Assembly (NCBI GenBank): GCA_902788605.1
Contig: CADAKX010000002.1
Location: 1-64,000 of the forward strand
Length of the DNA: 64,000 bases
Reading direction: 5' to 3'
From: an uncultured Prevotellaceae bacterium
Lineage (GTDB): Bacteria > Bacteroidota > Bacteroidia > Bacteroidales > Bacteroidaceae
Shown: positions 49,623 through 58,504 of the stretch, one piece after another
How positions within the stretch are numbered: position 1 is the stretch's first letter
How the letters are laid out: every line of letters starts with the position of its first letter
The notes under the pieces: generated by a model
Told to the model about the DNA's origin: nothing
Databases searched by the model: none
What the model saw: only the letters and a program-made list of their open reading frames with translations
Translations under genes and position numbers: made by a program

Positions 49623-50579
49623 ATGGAGCATAGGATAACATATATAGATGTTTCGAAAACCATTTGTATATTTTTGATGGTAGTCGGGCATTGGACGTCA
49701 AATAGTTTCTTGCTTACTTATATATATTCTTTTCATATGCCGGCTTTATTTGTGCTTTCTGGTATGTTGTATAAGCCTCGACCTTTTTTAAAAACATGTT
49801 TGTCATTTGGAATTCCTGTCGCATTCTATTCTATGCTTAACTTGTCATTTCTTGTAATGGTAGGTCGTATAGATTATAGTCAGGTTCTAACAAAAGATAT
49901 GGCGTTACGTTTCTTTCATTATCGATATGGGTTAGGAGATGGTCTGTTTATGGGGGATTGGTTTATTTGGGCGTTAGTGGCAATCAGAATGATAATGGGC
50001 GATATTCATTATCTTAGTGGTTGTAGAAAGTTTTATGTGCTATTATCATTGTTTGTTATTGTTTATATGTCGTTTGAAACGCATCTTTTTAGCATTGATA
50101 CTGTTTTCCGAGGTTGGTATGTTGGAAGGGCTATTCCTTCATTGCCTTTCTTCTGTTTTGGCCTTTTGTTAAAAGAGCGAAAGTGGATTCCCCAAAGTAT
50201 TCCCATGTATACTTCACTTATTATTTCTGCTGTTGCCATTTTGACCCCTTTAATAAATGGTTATTGTTCAATAAATGAAAATGTATTTGGATTGTCTTAT
50301 GTTTTGTTTTTTCTAAATGCTATTGCTTCTACTCTTTTTCTTTTTTATATGTCGTCGAAAGTTCCTTTTTTTAAGGTTTTCACTGTTTTTTCTAAAGGTA
50401 CCTTGCTAATATTAGGGCTGCATATCCCTGTTATGCAGGCTTTAGATATGTTTTTTCCATCATGTTTTCATGAGTTCTTGCCTATATTTGTTTTTCTAAT
50501 TTTTTATTTTCCAATTATTTGGATGGATAAATTCTGTCCCGAATTACTTGGTAAAGTAAGATGGAAATGTATAACGTGA
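49623..50579 (+). CDS. Acyltransferase family 3 membrane protein
   Basis: A 318-residue protein with about ten hydrophobic helices. The opening RITYIDVSKTICIFLMVVGH carries the catalytic histidine region of membrane acyltransferases (OafA/WecH/NodX type), followed by YSFHMPALFVLSGMLYKPR. It likely O-acetylates the surface glycan. It is the last plus-strand gene before the opposite block; its end is 14 bp from the convergent gene. Confidence 0.87.
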   Translation: MEHRITYIDVSKTICIFLMVVGHWTSNSFLLTYIYSFHMPALFVLSGMLYKPRPFLKTCLSFGIPVAFYSMLNLSFLVMVGRIDYSQVLTKDMALRFFHYRYGLGDGLFMGDWFIWALVAIRMIMGDIHYLSGCRKFYVLLSLFVIVYMSFETHLFSIDTVFRGWYVGRAIPSLPFFCFGLLLKERKWIPQSIPMYTSLIISAVAILTPLINGYCSINENVFGLSYVLFFLNAIASTLFLFYMSSKVPFFKVFTVFSKGTLLILGLHIPVMQALDMFFPSCFHEFLPIFVFLIFYFPIIWMDKFCPELLGKVRWKCIT

Positions 50580-50592
50580 TAGAGTAAGAAGA

Positions 50593-51510
50593 TTATAAGA
50601 TTAACCAATTTTCAAAATCCATACCCACCATTTTCTTGTCTGAAAGCATGCCAACAAACATTCCTGGATTTGAGCTGTAAGTACCGACAAATAGCTGAGA
50701 TTTAAGAAATATCTCAATGGAAGCAAACATCTCAATGAGATTGCGTCTAATGTTATCTTGTGATGTGGAAAAGAATTTTTCTGTATCATTTCCTTTGTCT
50801 TCAGGTGATGTAGAAGTGTAGAATGTATAATCAGGATTATTGTCCCTTAGTTGTTCGAATATACGATAGTCATCTGTTGCCACAAAGATATTATGGCAAT
50901 CAGAATGCAATTTTGCTTTTTCTAAATAATTTTGGGGAACAATCAGATTCCTTTCGGTAATCTTATCTCCGGCTCTGACATGAAGACTAATTAAATCATT
51001 TGGTAATTCTAAATCTCGGATAAAGTCATTGATAATAGATGTGTATCTACTATTGAATCTATATACAATGGGAATAATAATCTTCATGGCTTGGCGGATA
51101 TCGCCGTCAATGCCCAATTCAGGAATGTTAAAATGGCTATGCTCAAACCATCCACTTCGACAGTACCAGTAAATGTCGTTTAAAATATCATTTCTAGTAA
51201 ATATTTTATATAGGTAGCAAATGTGCTTGTCGCGGTGGTTGTTGATATAGTCTCTTGAGATACGCTTGCCAATATAATCATTTTTAAACTCCGGGCAGAA
51301 AGACTCAAAATATTCTGTCCATCCATTTCCAAACGTAAAAGCGGCATCTTTGGAGTATAATTCTAATCGTAATTTGTTCTGCAGGCAAAAGAGCGTAGAG
51401 AATAAAAGTGAGTTCAATTCGGAATAGAAACCGTTTCCTGTCCCGAAATGATGAATGAGTTTTCTACTGTAACTTTCATTCAAATGTTTGTATCTTTCGA
51501 CGATATCCAT
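50593..51510 (-). CDS. Fucosyltransferase-like protein (NodZ/FUT8-type motif)
   Basis: The 305-residue product opens MDIVERYKHLNESYSRKLIH and contains LISLHVRAGDKITERNLIVP (about 189-208), close to the HxRRxDK nucleotide-binding motif of alpha-1,6-fucosyltransferases. It also has NIFVATDDYRIFEQL (about 219-233) and SQLFVGTYSSNPGMFVGML near the end, typical of that GT-B fold. I therefore call it a fucosyltransferase-like GT; the sugar is not proven. A longer start at 51543 overlaps the ABC ATPase end. Confidence 0.7.
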   Translation of the reverse strand: MDIVERYKHLNESYSRKLIHHFGTGNGFYSELNSLLFSTLFCLQNKLRLELYSKDAAFTFGNGWTEYFESFCPEFKNDYIGKRISRDYINNHRDKHICYLYKIFTRNDILNDIYWYCRSGWFEHSHFNIPELGIDGDIRQAMKIIIPIVYRFNSRYTSIINDFIRDLELPNDLISLHVRAGDKITERNLIVPQNYLEKAKLHSDCHNIFVATDDYRIFEQLRDNNPDYTFYTSTSPEDKGNDTEKFFSTSQDNIRRNLIEMFASIEIFLKSQLFVGTYSSNPGMFVGMLSDKKMVGMDFENWLIL

Positions 51511-51511
51511 A

Positions 51512-52780
51512 CTATTTGTAATTTGTAAGTCCAATAAAACCATTTGGCTCCTGGCTTAATGCTCTGCCAAAGCCTTTTTGGAACCCTTCGCTCTCAAGAG
51601 TGCAACAATCTGGGGCTTTCATCATATACTCTACCATTGGATGGTGAATGTATAAATCAACTTTTATTATACCCTTGCTTAATATCTTTGGAAGCTCAAT
51701 GATACGCTTTATTGAGAATTTTCCTTTTTTCATATTTTGAATTTCTCCCATATAATGTCCAAGAGCATATGTGGCGTAAGGAATACCATCTTTGCTTTTA
51801 AGCGTCATCATAACATCATAACTCATATCTTCTTCTGCATAGCCATCAATAGATATGTTCAATGATGTTTGCCCATTATGAATGGTTGAAATGGAATCTT
51901 CTGTTCCATTGATAGTAATAGATTCAATATGTAGCGTATTCTTAGTCCATTTAACGTTATCAACTATTTGGGGATTCTGAATAGATTCACTATTCTTCAA
52001 ATAGTGATCTAGGGTATCGGGGATGCTGCCAACAAAGTCCACCATACCATTCTTTAACATGACGCCACGTGTACATAGGCTTCGAACCGCTGCCATATTG
52101 TGGCTAACAAAGAGAACCGTACGGCCTTCGCCCTTGCTGACATCTTGCATTTTGCCGATGGCTTTCTTCTGGAATTCAGCATCGCCCACAGCCAAGACTT
52201 CATCGACCACCAATATCTCTGGTTCCAAATGGGCTGCAATGGCAAAGCCCAGACGAACCATCATACCCGAAGAGTAGCGTTTTACAGGTGTGTCTACGTA
52301 TTTAGCAACACCTGCAAAGTCGACAATTTCGTCGAACTTGCCTTTGATCTCTGCCTTGGTCATGCCCATAATAGAGCCATTCATGAAGATGTTCTCACGA
52401 CCAGTCATCTCAGGATGAAATCCCGTTCCTACTTCCAGCAGTGAAGCAATACGGCCTTTGATTTTGATGTCTCCAGTTGTAGGTGATGTGACGCGCGAGA
52501 GAATCTTCAACAAGGTTGATTTGCCTGCACCATTCTTACCCACGATTCCTACGACATCGCCTTGCTCTACCTTGAAACTAATGTCACGCAAAGCCCAAAC
52601 GAAACGACAGTCACCTTTCTGTGTGCGGTCGTTGGTTTCGCCAATCTTCAGATAGGGGTCTTCCTTCCCTCGGATGTTGGCCCACCAGCGATTGAGGTCC
52701 TGACTCAGTGTTCCTGTACCGATGGAGCCCAGGATATATTGTTTGCCTACGTTGTTGAATTCTATAACTGTGTTACTCAT
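51512..52780 (-). CDS. wzt: ABC exporter ATPase with C-terminal glycan-binding domain (Wzt-like)
   Basis: A 422-residue ATPase: Walker A GIVGKNGAGKSTLL (about 72-85), signature VKRYSSGMMVRLGFAIAAHL (about 163-182), Walker B ILVVDEVLAVGD (about 186-197) and the H-loop LFVSHNMAAV. Residues about 255-422 form a beta-rich extension, as in Wzt proteins that bind the finished chain end. It pairs with the permease gene 12 bp away (Wzm-like) to export a lipid-linked polysaccharide across the inner membrane. Confidence 0.93.
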   Translation of the reverse strand: MSNTVIEFNNVGKQYILGSIGTGTLSQDLNRWWANIRGKEDPYLKIGETNDRTQKGDCRFVWALRDISFKVEQGDVVGIVGKNGAGKSTLLKILSRVTSPTTGDIKIKGRIASLLEVGTGFHPEMTGRENIFMNGSIMGMTKAEIKGKFDEIVDFAGVAKYVDTPVKRYSSGMMVRLGFAIAAHLEPEILVVDEVLAVGDAEFQKKAIGKMQDVSKGEGRTVLFVSHNMAAVRSLCTRGVMLKNGMVDFVGSIPDTLDHYLKNSESIQNPQIVDNVKWTKNTLHIESITINGTEDSISTIHNGQTSLNISIDGYAEEDMSYDVMMTLKSKDGIPYATYALGHYMGEIQNMKKGKFSIKRIIELPKILSKGIIKVDLYIHHPMVEYMMKAPDCCTLESEGFQKGFGRALSQEPNGFIGLTNYK

Positions 52781-52792
52781 AGTCAGAATGCG

Positions 52793-53644
52793 TTAGATGA
52801 CGTCCATAAAGTTGCGTTGTACGCGGTTGAAAATCACAATACCTAACATCAGGATGATGATGGTGAAAGCAAAGCTATAGCCCAAATAGAACCAGTTGAA
52901 CTCGCCAACACCAGTGAAGGCATATTTGAAGGTCTCAAGGATTGCTGTCAGAGGATTGGCCACCAGCACCCAGATGTACTTGGGGTAGGTGTCTTTCATT
53001 ACCGATAGAGGATAGATGACAGGAGTGGCATACATCCATAACTGTACGCCAAACGTTATGAGGAATCGTAAATCGCGATACTTTGTGGTCATCGAAGAAA
53101 TGATCATGCCAAAGCCTAAGCCCAAAGCCCCCAGCATGATGATGAGCAGGGGTATGAGCAGGAGTGCTGCATTGGCTTGGAAGTCGATCCCGGAGGCGAA
53201 ATAATAAATATAGACCACCAAGAACAGGGCAAACTGGATGGCCATTTTAATCAGGTTGGAAATTACGATGGAAAGTGGAACTACCAAGCGTGGAAAATAG
53301 ACCTTGCCGAAAATGGCCTGATTGGCATTGAATGTGTCAGAGCATTTGCTGAGACAGTCCTGAAAATAGTTCCAGCACACAAGGCCTGCCAGATAAAAGA
53401 CGGCTTGTGGAATGCCATCGGTAGATATTCCTGCTATGCCACCAAACACAAACATGAACATGATGGTGGTAAACAGGGGCTGGATGACAAACCATAGTGG
53501 TCCCAGTATGGTCTGTTTATAGAACGTGATGATATCGCGCTTGACATACATGGATAATAAGTCACGATAGCGCCATACCTCGCTCAAATCAAGACTGAAC
53601 AGGCGGTTCTTGTTTGTAATGATGATATCCCAATCGTTTGACAT
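52793..53644 (-). CDS. wzm: ABC exporter permease (Wzm-like)
   Basis: A 283-residue membrane protein of the ABC-2 polysaccharide type with six helices. It has an N-terminal WRYRDLLSMYVKRDIITFYK amphipathic segment, PLWFVIQPLFTTIMFMFVFG (about 50-69), and LGMIISSMTTKYRDLRFLIT followed by YPLSVMKDTYPKYIWVLVAN. It forms the channel for the Wzt ATPase. No Wzx-type flippase gene is seen in this window. Confidence 0.93.
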   Translation of the reverse strand: MSNDWDIIITNKNRLFSLDLSEVWRYRDLLSMYVKRDIITFYKQTILGPLWFVIQPLFTTIMFMFVFGGIAGISTDGIPQAVFYLAGLVCWNYFQDCLSKCSDTFNANQAIFGKVYFPRLVVPLSIVISNLIKMAIQFALFLVVYIYYFASGIDFQANAALLLIPLLIIMLGALGLGFGMIISSMTTKYRDLRFLITFGVQLWMYATPVIYPLSVMKDTYPKYIWVLVANPLTAILETFKYAFTGVGEFNWFYLGYSFAFTIIILMLGIVIFNRVQRNFMDVI

Positions 53645-53655
53645 ATGCTTATACG

Positions 53656-54873
53656 TTATTTATCGTGAGTAGTATGAATGAATTCCTTATTATTGTGGTC
53701 AATTTTCATGATATTTAGTATCATCTTCCATACTAATATGGGAAGTGACACGAGTTTGCTGAATAATGATTGTTGGCGCATTTGCTTTGGTATCGCAAGA
53801 TAAAGAGCAATGCATAACGCAACGAATAGACAACACCATTTGAGATGGAAGAAGGGAGAGGGATGAGGGCTGATGGATGAGGGCTGATGGATGAGGTATG
53901 ATGTAAGAGTTGCTATGAGGCATAGCATGGGAGTGAGGACAAGGAGAATGGAGCGAGGTATGAGAGCCTGCTGAATAGTCTTGTCGATATAGTTGATATT
54001 CCCTGTGATGATAGCCTTTGGGATGTATGGAAGCATGCGGAAAAGGGCTTGTATTTGCCCAGTCATCCAACGGAGACGCTGACGCTGGAAGTTGTCGCTG
54101 TTGCTTACCTTTTCGTCCATCACAAAAATGTCTTCTGCATAGTGGATATATATACCTTGCTTCATGAGTAAGGCTTCAAGTTCGCGGTCTTCTACGGCAG
54201 AATCGAGTTTCGTCACGTTTGTTGTAAACCAATCGTAGTCGAAACACATGCCTGAGCCGATAAGGGCGGAGGACATGCCTATGCGATTATGACCTTTACG
54301 GAATAGTGAATTGTTGATTTCCTCGCTAAAACCATCAAGGGCTGCAATATCGTTGTCGGTGTTCTTGGCTGTTCGATGACATTGTATGGCTTGATGTGGC
54401 TTAGCAATCTTGCTTAGCTTAGTTAGGAGATCTTGTGCTACGATGTTGTCTGCATCGAGGATGACGACGTAGTCATAGATGGAAGATGGATGATGGCTGA
54501 TGGATGATATGGCAAATTGCAAGGCTTTGGCCTTGCTGCTTTTTTCCATTGTCGGTTGTAGGAGCGTGATGGGGAGCGCTGCTAACTTGTCGTTGGTCTC
54601 TTTGGTCATATTGTCTGAGATGACAACGACATGATAGTTGTCTTTTGGATAATCCTGATGAAGGAATGATTTAATGGAATGCAAAATCACAGCATCTTCG
54701 TGATAGGCAGGAAAGAGAACAAGGAAAGAAGGCTGAAGGCTGAAGGCTGAAGGCTGATGCGTTTTCTTAGGAAGATGGGAGGCGAGGGCAAAGAAGAGGA
54801 CATAGAAAACATTGACTGCTATGATGAGCCATAGTAGGATGTCAATGAATGCTATGATTGTTGTTGCCATCAT
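53656..54873 (-). CDS. Membrane-bound processive-type GT2 (copy A)
   Basis: A 405-residue protein with an N-terminal helix, a GT-A domain (LVLFPAYHEDAVILHSIKSF; YVVILDADNIVAQDLL; QRQRLRWMTGQ, the Q-x-x-R-W motif) and about three C-terminal helices. It resembles cellulose-synthase-type transferases. Two low-complexity segments (HQPSAFSLQPS near 38 and HQPSSISPHPSP near 333) and a third (SHHPSSIYDY) are encoded by heptamer repeats and interrupt positions where the paralogue downstream has ordinary sequence. The start overlaps the stop of the upstream gene. Confidence 0.85.
   Translation of the reverse strand: MMATTIIAFIDILLWLIIAVNVFYVLFFALASHLPKKTHQPSAFSLQPSFLVLFPAYHEDAVILHSIKSFLHQDYPKDNYHVVVISDNMTKETNDKLAALPITLLQPTMEKSSKAKALQFAISSISHHPSSIYDYVVILDADNIVAQDLLTKLSKIAKPHQAIQCHRTAKNTDNDIAALDGFSEEINNSLFRKGHNRIGMSSALIGSGMCFDYDWFTTNVTKLDSAVEDRELEALLMKQGIYIHYAEDIFVMDEKVSNSDNFQRQRLRWMTGQIQALFRMLPYIPKAIITGNINYIDKTIQQALIPRSILLVLTPMLCLIATLTSYLIHQPSSISPHPSPFFHLKWCCLFVALCIALYLAIPKQMRQQSLFSKLVSLPILVWKMILNIMKIDHNNKEFIHTTHDK
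53861..53896. repeat. Heptamer-type repeat inside GT2 copy A (1)
   Basis: The 14-bp unit GGATGAGGGCTGAT occurs at 53861-53874 and 53875-53888, with a partial third copy. It is in frame in the glycosyltransferase near its C-terminal helices. Confidence 0.75.
54478..54509. repeat. Heptamer-type repeat inside GT2 copy A (2)
   Basis: GATGGAAGATGGATGATGGC plus TGATGGATGAT, encoding SHHPSSI just before the metal motif strand (VVILDAD). Confidence 0.65.
54731..54758. repeat. Heptamer-type repeat inside GT2 copy A (3)
   Basis: GGCTGAA three times followed by GGCTGAT, period 7 bp, encoding HQPSAFSLQPS just before the first strand of the GT domain. Confidence 0.75.
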
Positions 54874-56093
54874 TTCTTTTTCCGTTTTATAAATCTGAAG
54901 ATGTTTAATCTATGAAAAACCTGGCCGAAAGCGTCTAAGCGGTTACCTGCTTCATCCTTTCCTGCACGGAAGATGTTGATGATGGCTCCAATGGTGATGA
55001 GCGGGGCCCGTAGATAATCACGATCCCAGTTTTTGTCAACCAGATAGTCTGGGGTTGCCAGTGAGAAGGCAAAGAGAGCAATGGCAGCTGCTACCCACCA
55101 TTTGATGACTAATGATAAATAGATAAAGGGAAGAACAAAACTCATAATCGTGATAAGCCCCATCATGATAGTTCGTGGAACGAGTGCCCACTGAAGTAGC
55201 TTATCAATTTGATCGTGTTGGCTATTGATAAAACCAGATGGGAGATAGCGGATGTTGCTGATGAAAGAGTGAAGTTGGATGTAAGTCCAACGACCACGCT
55301 GCATATTGAAGTCCTGGATGAAACGCGTTTTTTCGTCATAGACGTGAATGTCTTCGAAATAGTCGATAAAGATACCTTCGCGCACCAGCATGGCTTCCAG
55401 TTCCTTGTCTTCACCGACAGTGGCGCGCACTTTCATGATGTTCTGCTTAAACCATTGGTAGTCAAAAATGGTGCCCGAACTGTTGAGAGCAGAAGAAAGG
55501 CCAACAACAATGTGTCCCGCGCGGAAGATGTTGTTGTTGATTTCTTCGAATGTTGAATCCATGCGAGAGATAGACGTGTCGCGATTCCTGGACATACGGT
55601 GTGTTTGGATGACTTTTGAGCCAGACGTGTCAAAGGCATCGTTGACTAGCTCTAAGAAATCCGGGTCAACAATATTGCCTGCATCCAGCAATACAACAGC
55701 ATCGTAAATCTTAAACTGCGGCAGGTTGAGGATGGCATATTGTAGTGACTTTGCCTTTGAGCTCTTTTCGAAATTAGGCGTCAGCAGCGTGATGGGCATC
55801 TGAGCCAATCGCATGTTAATCATTTCGCTCTGATGATCGGAGATGACCACAATGTCGAAGTTGCGTTGGTTGTATGTCTGGCCAAGAACAGCGTTGACCG
55901 TCTCCAACACTTTTTTACCGCTTTTGTAGGCTGGTATTAGGACGATGAATCGATTGAACTGTTTTGCCTTTTTGATATCTCTTGTACTCTTAAAAAGTGC
56001 AATAACAGCAAATATAAAAATATATGCTACTGTGATTGCAACAGGCAAAAACAGTACCCAGTCAATGATATATAGTATCCACCAGAAATCCAT
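54870..56093 (-). CDS. Membrane-bound GT2 (copy B), altered D-x-D
   Basis: A 407-residue paralogue of copy A: IVLIPAYKSGKKVLETVNAV, AVVLLDAGNIVDPDFL and FNMQRGRWTYIQLHSF. The first metal motif reads DAG where copy A has DAD, and a QRGRW motif is kept. It may be a poor catalyst or a partner of copy A; nothing here decides. The stop overlaps the copy A start by 4 bp, and 4 bp separate it from the upstream GT gene. Confidence 0.85.
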   Translation of the reverse strand: MDFWWILYIIDWVLFLPVAITVAYIFIFAVIALFKSTRDIKKAKQFNRFIVLIPAYKSGKKVLETVNAVLGQTYNQRNFDIVVISDHQSEMINMRLAQMPITLLTPNFEKSSKAKSLQYAILNLPQFKIYDAVVLLDAGNIVDPDFLELVNDAFDTSGSKVIQTHRMSRNRDTSISRMDSTFEEINNNIFRAGHIVVGLSSALNSSGTIFDYQWFKQNIMKVRATVGEDKELEAMLVREGIFIDYFEDIHVYDEKTRFIQDFNMQRGRWTYIQLHSFISNIRYLPSGFINSQHDQIDKLLQWALVPRTIMMGLITIMSFVLPFIYLSLVIKWWVAAAIALFAFSLATPDYLVDKNWDRDYLRAPLITIGAIINIFRAGKDEAGNRLDAFGQVFHRLNIFRFIKRKKK

Positions 56094-56097
56094 ATTT

Positions 56098-56964
56098 CTA
56101 TTTGATTAATCCTTTTATGACAGATAATACTAATTTGAATTCTCCTTTTAGTGTATATTTGATTATATCACGTGGAGCCACCATGCATATGAGATATGCA
56201 TAGGTGATATATTTGGCATAACCTTTTTTGTTTCGCTTGACAAAGAGAAGACGGTTTCGGGTCAGGTAGTAGACCTTTAATGGACTGTTTTGGCCAGTCG
56301 CCTGACTTTCTTTATGATAGATGGTGCAGGCTGGCTCGTACCAGATGGTGTAGCCCGCACGAGTGAACATCATAGACCAATCTAACTCTTCGTAATAGAG
56401 AAAATAACACTCGGGCATTAAGCCCACTTTTTCAAGTGCTTCGCGTTTGACCACCATGGCAGCACCATGAGCATAGGGCGTGGAGTGGGGTGTGTCGTAT
56501 TGACCATTGTCTTTTTCTCCAAAGCCAATGGAGCGGTTGCGCATCGTAAAACGAGAGAGTGGGGTGTAGCCAGCGAACTGAATTGGATTGTTGTCCCACG
56601 CGAAGCGTATCTTGGGACAAACCATGCCAATCTTCTCATCTGATTCTAATCTGCTGATGAGAGTGTCGATGGCTGATGGCTGATGGCTGAGTAGTGTGTC
56701 GTTGTTGATGAAGAATAGGTATTTGCCTGTGGCGGCTTTAATGCCGAGATTGTTGCCACCGGCAAAGCCTAAGTTCTTGTTGCTGCGTATGACCTTGATG
56801 TTGGGATAGCGATTTTCGATGATGGATGCTTCATCTTCTTTAGAAGCATTATCTACCACGATTACCTCCATGGATGGGCTCCCTAAAGGTAATGAATCAA
56901 TTAACTCACAGGTGTCTTTTAACCCGTTGTAATTGATGGTAATAATAGATAAAGTTATATCCAT
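56098..56964 (-). CDS. Rhamnosyltransferase-like GT2
   Basis: A 288-residue protein: LSIITINYNGLKDTCELIDS start, EVIVVDNASKEDEASI, NLGFAGGNNLGIKAATGKYL (about 65-84), then the NNDTLL metal site and a late YYEELDWSMMFTRAGY (about 190-205), the typical rhamnosyl/GlcNAc transferase layout. Between NNDTLL and SRLESDEKIG is SHQPSAIDTLI, encoded by a GGCTGAT heptamer repeat. It overlaps the polymerase/ligase gene by 10 bp. Confidence 0.87.
   Translation of the reverse strand: MDITLSIITINYNGLKDTCELIDSLPLGSPSMEVIVVDNASKEDEASIIENRYPNIKVIRSNKNLGFAGGNNLGIKAATGKYLFFINNDTLLSHQPSAIDTLISRLESDEKIGMVCPKIRFAWDNNPIQFAGYTPLSRFTMRNRSIGFGEKDNGQYDTPHSTPYAHGAAMVVKREALEKVGLMPECYFLYYEELDWSMMFTRAGYTIWYEPACTIYHKESQATGQNSPLKVYYLTRNRLLFVKRNKKGYAKYITYAYLICMVAPRDIIKYTLKGEFKLVLSVIKGLIK
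56668..56691. repeat. Heptamer repeat inside the rhamnosyltransferase-like gene
   Basis: GGCTGAT three times in a row, period 7 bp, encoding SHQPSAI right behind the NNDTLL motif. Confidence 0.75.
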
Positions 56965-58496
56965 CCTAATAGACCTCTTGTTCTTGACTTTTCTCTTTTT
57001 TCTTTTTTCAGGCGTTTACGTTCTTCTTCCTTTGCAAGAATCTCGGCCTCATAAGCTATCCATTCTTTTTCGATATGTGGTAATACATATACAATACTTA
57101 ATCCTCCATAGAAAACCAAACAGTTAGGGAACTGCATCAAAACTTGGTTACCATAACCACCTAATTGTTGGGAGACAAAGGCACAACACATACCAGCACC
57201 AATTCCTCGAAGCGAAGGGCTATTGATACGAAATAGAACTATCCAACAGGCGCCTATTAGCATGATTGCTGTGGTAATCAAAAATACCGTCAGGCCTATT
57301 TCGCCTGTATGAATCCAAATAAAGACGTATTCTGAATCAGGGGGGACAGTTGACATGAAGGCATATTTGTTGTTGGCAGGTACATTGCCATAGCCAATAT
57401 GCATGCCAATGCCCCAAGGAGCTTCATTCATATACCTTTTCATGGCCGTCTGATTTATCTTTCGTACGTTCTTCGAGGCATCATTGGGATCAAATGCTGA
57501 GCGCATACGGCGTATTTGGGAATTTCCATTGCCGATATTTGTAAAAGCTAATATGAAAAAGGATAGACCAAAAAAAATAGAGAAGGGTACAGCAATCTTT
57601 GCGGATTTTGATAAGAAGATATAGGCCATGAAACCGGCTCCTAAGCAAGCAGTGGCAGTACGGGTGCCAGAAGGAAACATACCCCATAGGCATGCAATTC
57701 CTGTGATAAGGAAGAAATATTTATATTTTTTGATTTTGCTAGTGATGCCGAAAATTATAAACGCAATAGCTGTAGAAGCAATACCAATACCATAGTTGGC
57801 AGCATCGCTATAGATAGAGAAATAGCGAATTAGTGATCCGCCTTGTAAAATATGGGTTGTTCGACCGCGTGTCTGTATCCACTGGTTTTCTGCATTGGTA
57901 AAGCCGATAGTCTGTTGTTTCCAAACCCAAAAGACAGCGAATAAGGCCAGTACTCCCCAAAAAATGAGATATTTGGTGAGTAATTTCGGGGTTGTGATAT
58001 ATAATGTGAATACTAGGAAGGCATAAACCAATTGGAAGGCCATCATTCGGGCTGAGGTGTACCATCCACCAATGTCTACTCCCAAATTACATGTGTCATT
58101 GAGTACTTCAATCGTACAGTAAGCACTCCAAGCCATGAGGCAAGCGAACATCACATTGAGTGTTCGCTCTAATTTTAATTCCGACACGTCAATGATGGCT
58201 AACGCAATTAATAAAAGTTCTAGCATCTCATTTGGTAATGACATGGGAATTGGAAGCGTGAGATCTTTCAGCTGTATGAAATAGTTGACTATACAAAGCA
58301 ACCAAAAGGTAAACATGCGTTGCTTAAACGAGGTGATTGCAAAGATAACGCCAATAGGTAGAATACAAATAATGGCAAAAGCAGTAAAACCAGCAGTAAC
58401 GAGTTCGTATAGCGCCAATAAGAATAGGAGAAAGAGCAATAACACTCTTCCTCCACCTAATCTGCCTGATGTCGAATTAAGTGCATTCATAGGCAT
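56955..58496 (-). CDS. O-antigen polymerase/ligase-like membrane protein
   Basis: A 513-residue protein with about ten hydrophobic helices and a large periplasmic loop (about 340-420) containing YMNEAPWGIGMHIGYGNVPA and DSEYVFIWIHTGEIGLTVFL, the Wzy/WaaL pattern. It is followed by a basic tail. It could polymerise repeat units or ligate the chain; in this locus with a Wzm/Wzt exporter a ligase is equally possible. It lies 8 bp from the chain-length gene. Confidence 0.8.
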   Translation of the reverse strand: MPMNALNSTSGRLGGGRVLLLFLLFLLALYELVTAGFTAFAIICILPIGVIFAITSFKQRMFTFWLLCIVNYFIQLKDLTLPIPMSLPNEMLELLLIALAIIDVSELKLERTLNVMFACLMAWSAYCTIEVLNDTCNLGVDIGGWYTSARMMAFQLVYAFLVFTLYITTPKLLTKYLIFWGVLALFAVFWVWKQQTIGFTNAENQWIQTRGRTTHILQGGSLIRYFSIYSDAANYGIGIASTAIAFIIFGITSKIKKYKYFFLITGIACLWGMFPSGTRTATACLGAGFMAYIFLSKSAKIAVPFSIFFGLSFFILAFTNIGNGNSQIRRMRSAFDPNDASKNVRKINQTAMKRYMNEAPWGIGMHIGYGNVPANNKYAFMSTVPPDSEYVFIWIHTGEIGLTVFLITTAIMLIGACWIVLFRINSPSLRGIGAGMCCAFVSQQLGGYGNQVLMQFPNCLVFYGGLSIVYVLPHIEKEWIAYEAEILAKEEERKRLKKEKREKSRTRGLLGWI

Positions 58497-58504
58497 ATAC
58501 GCTA

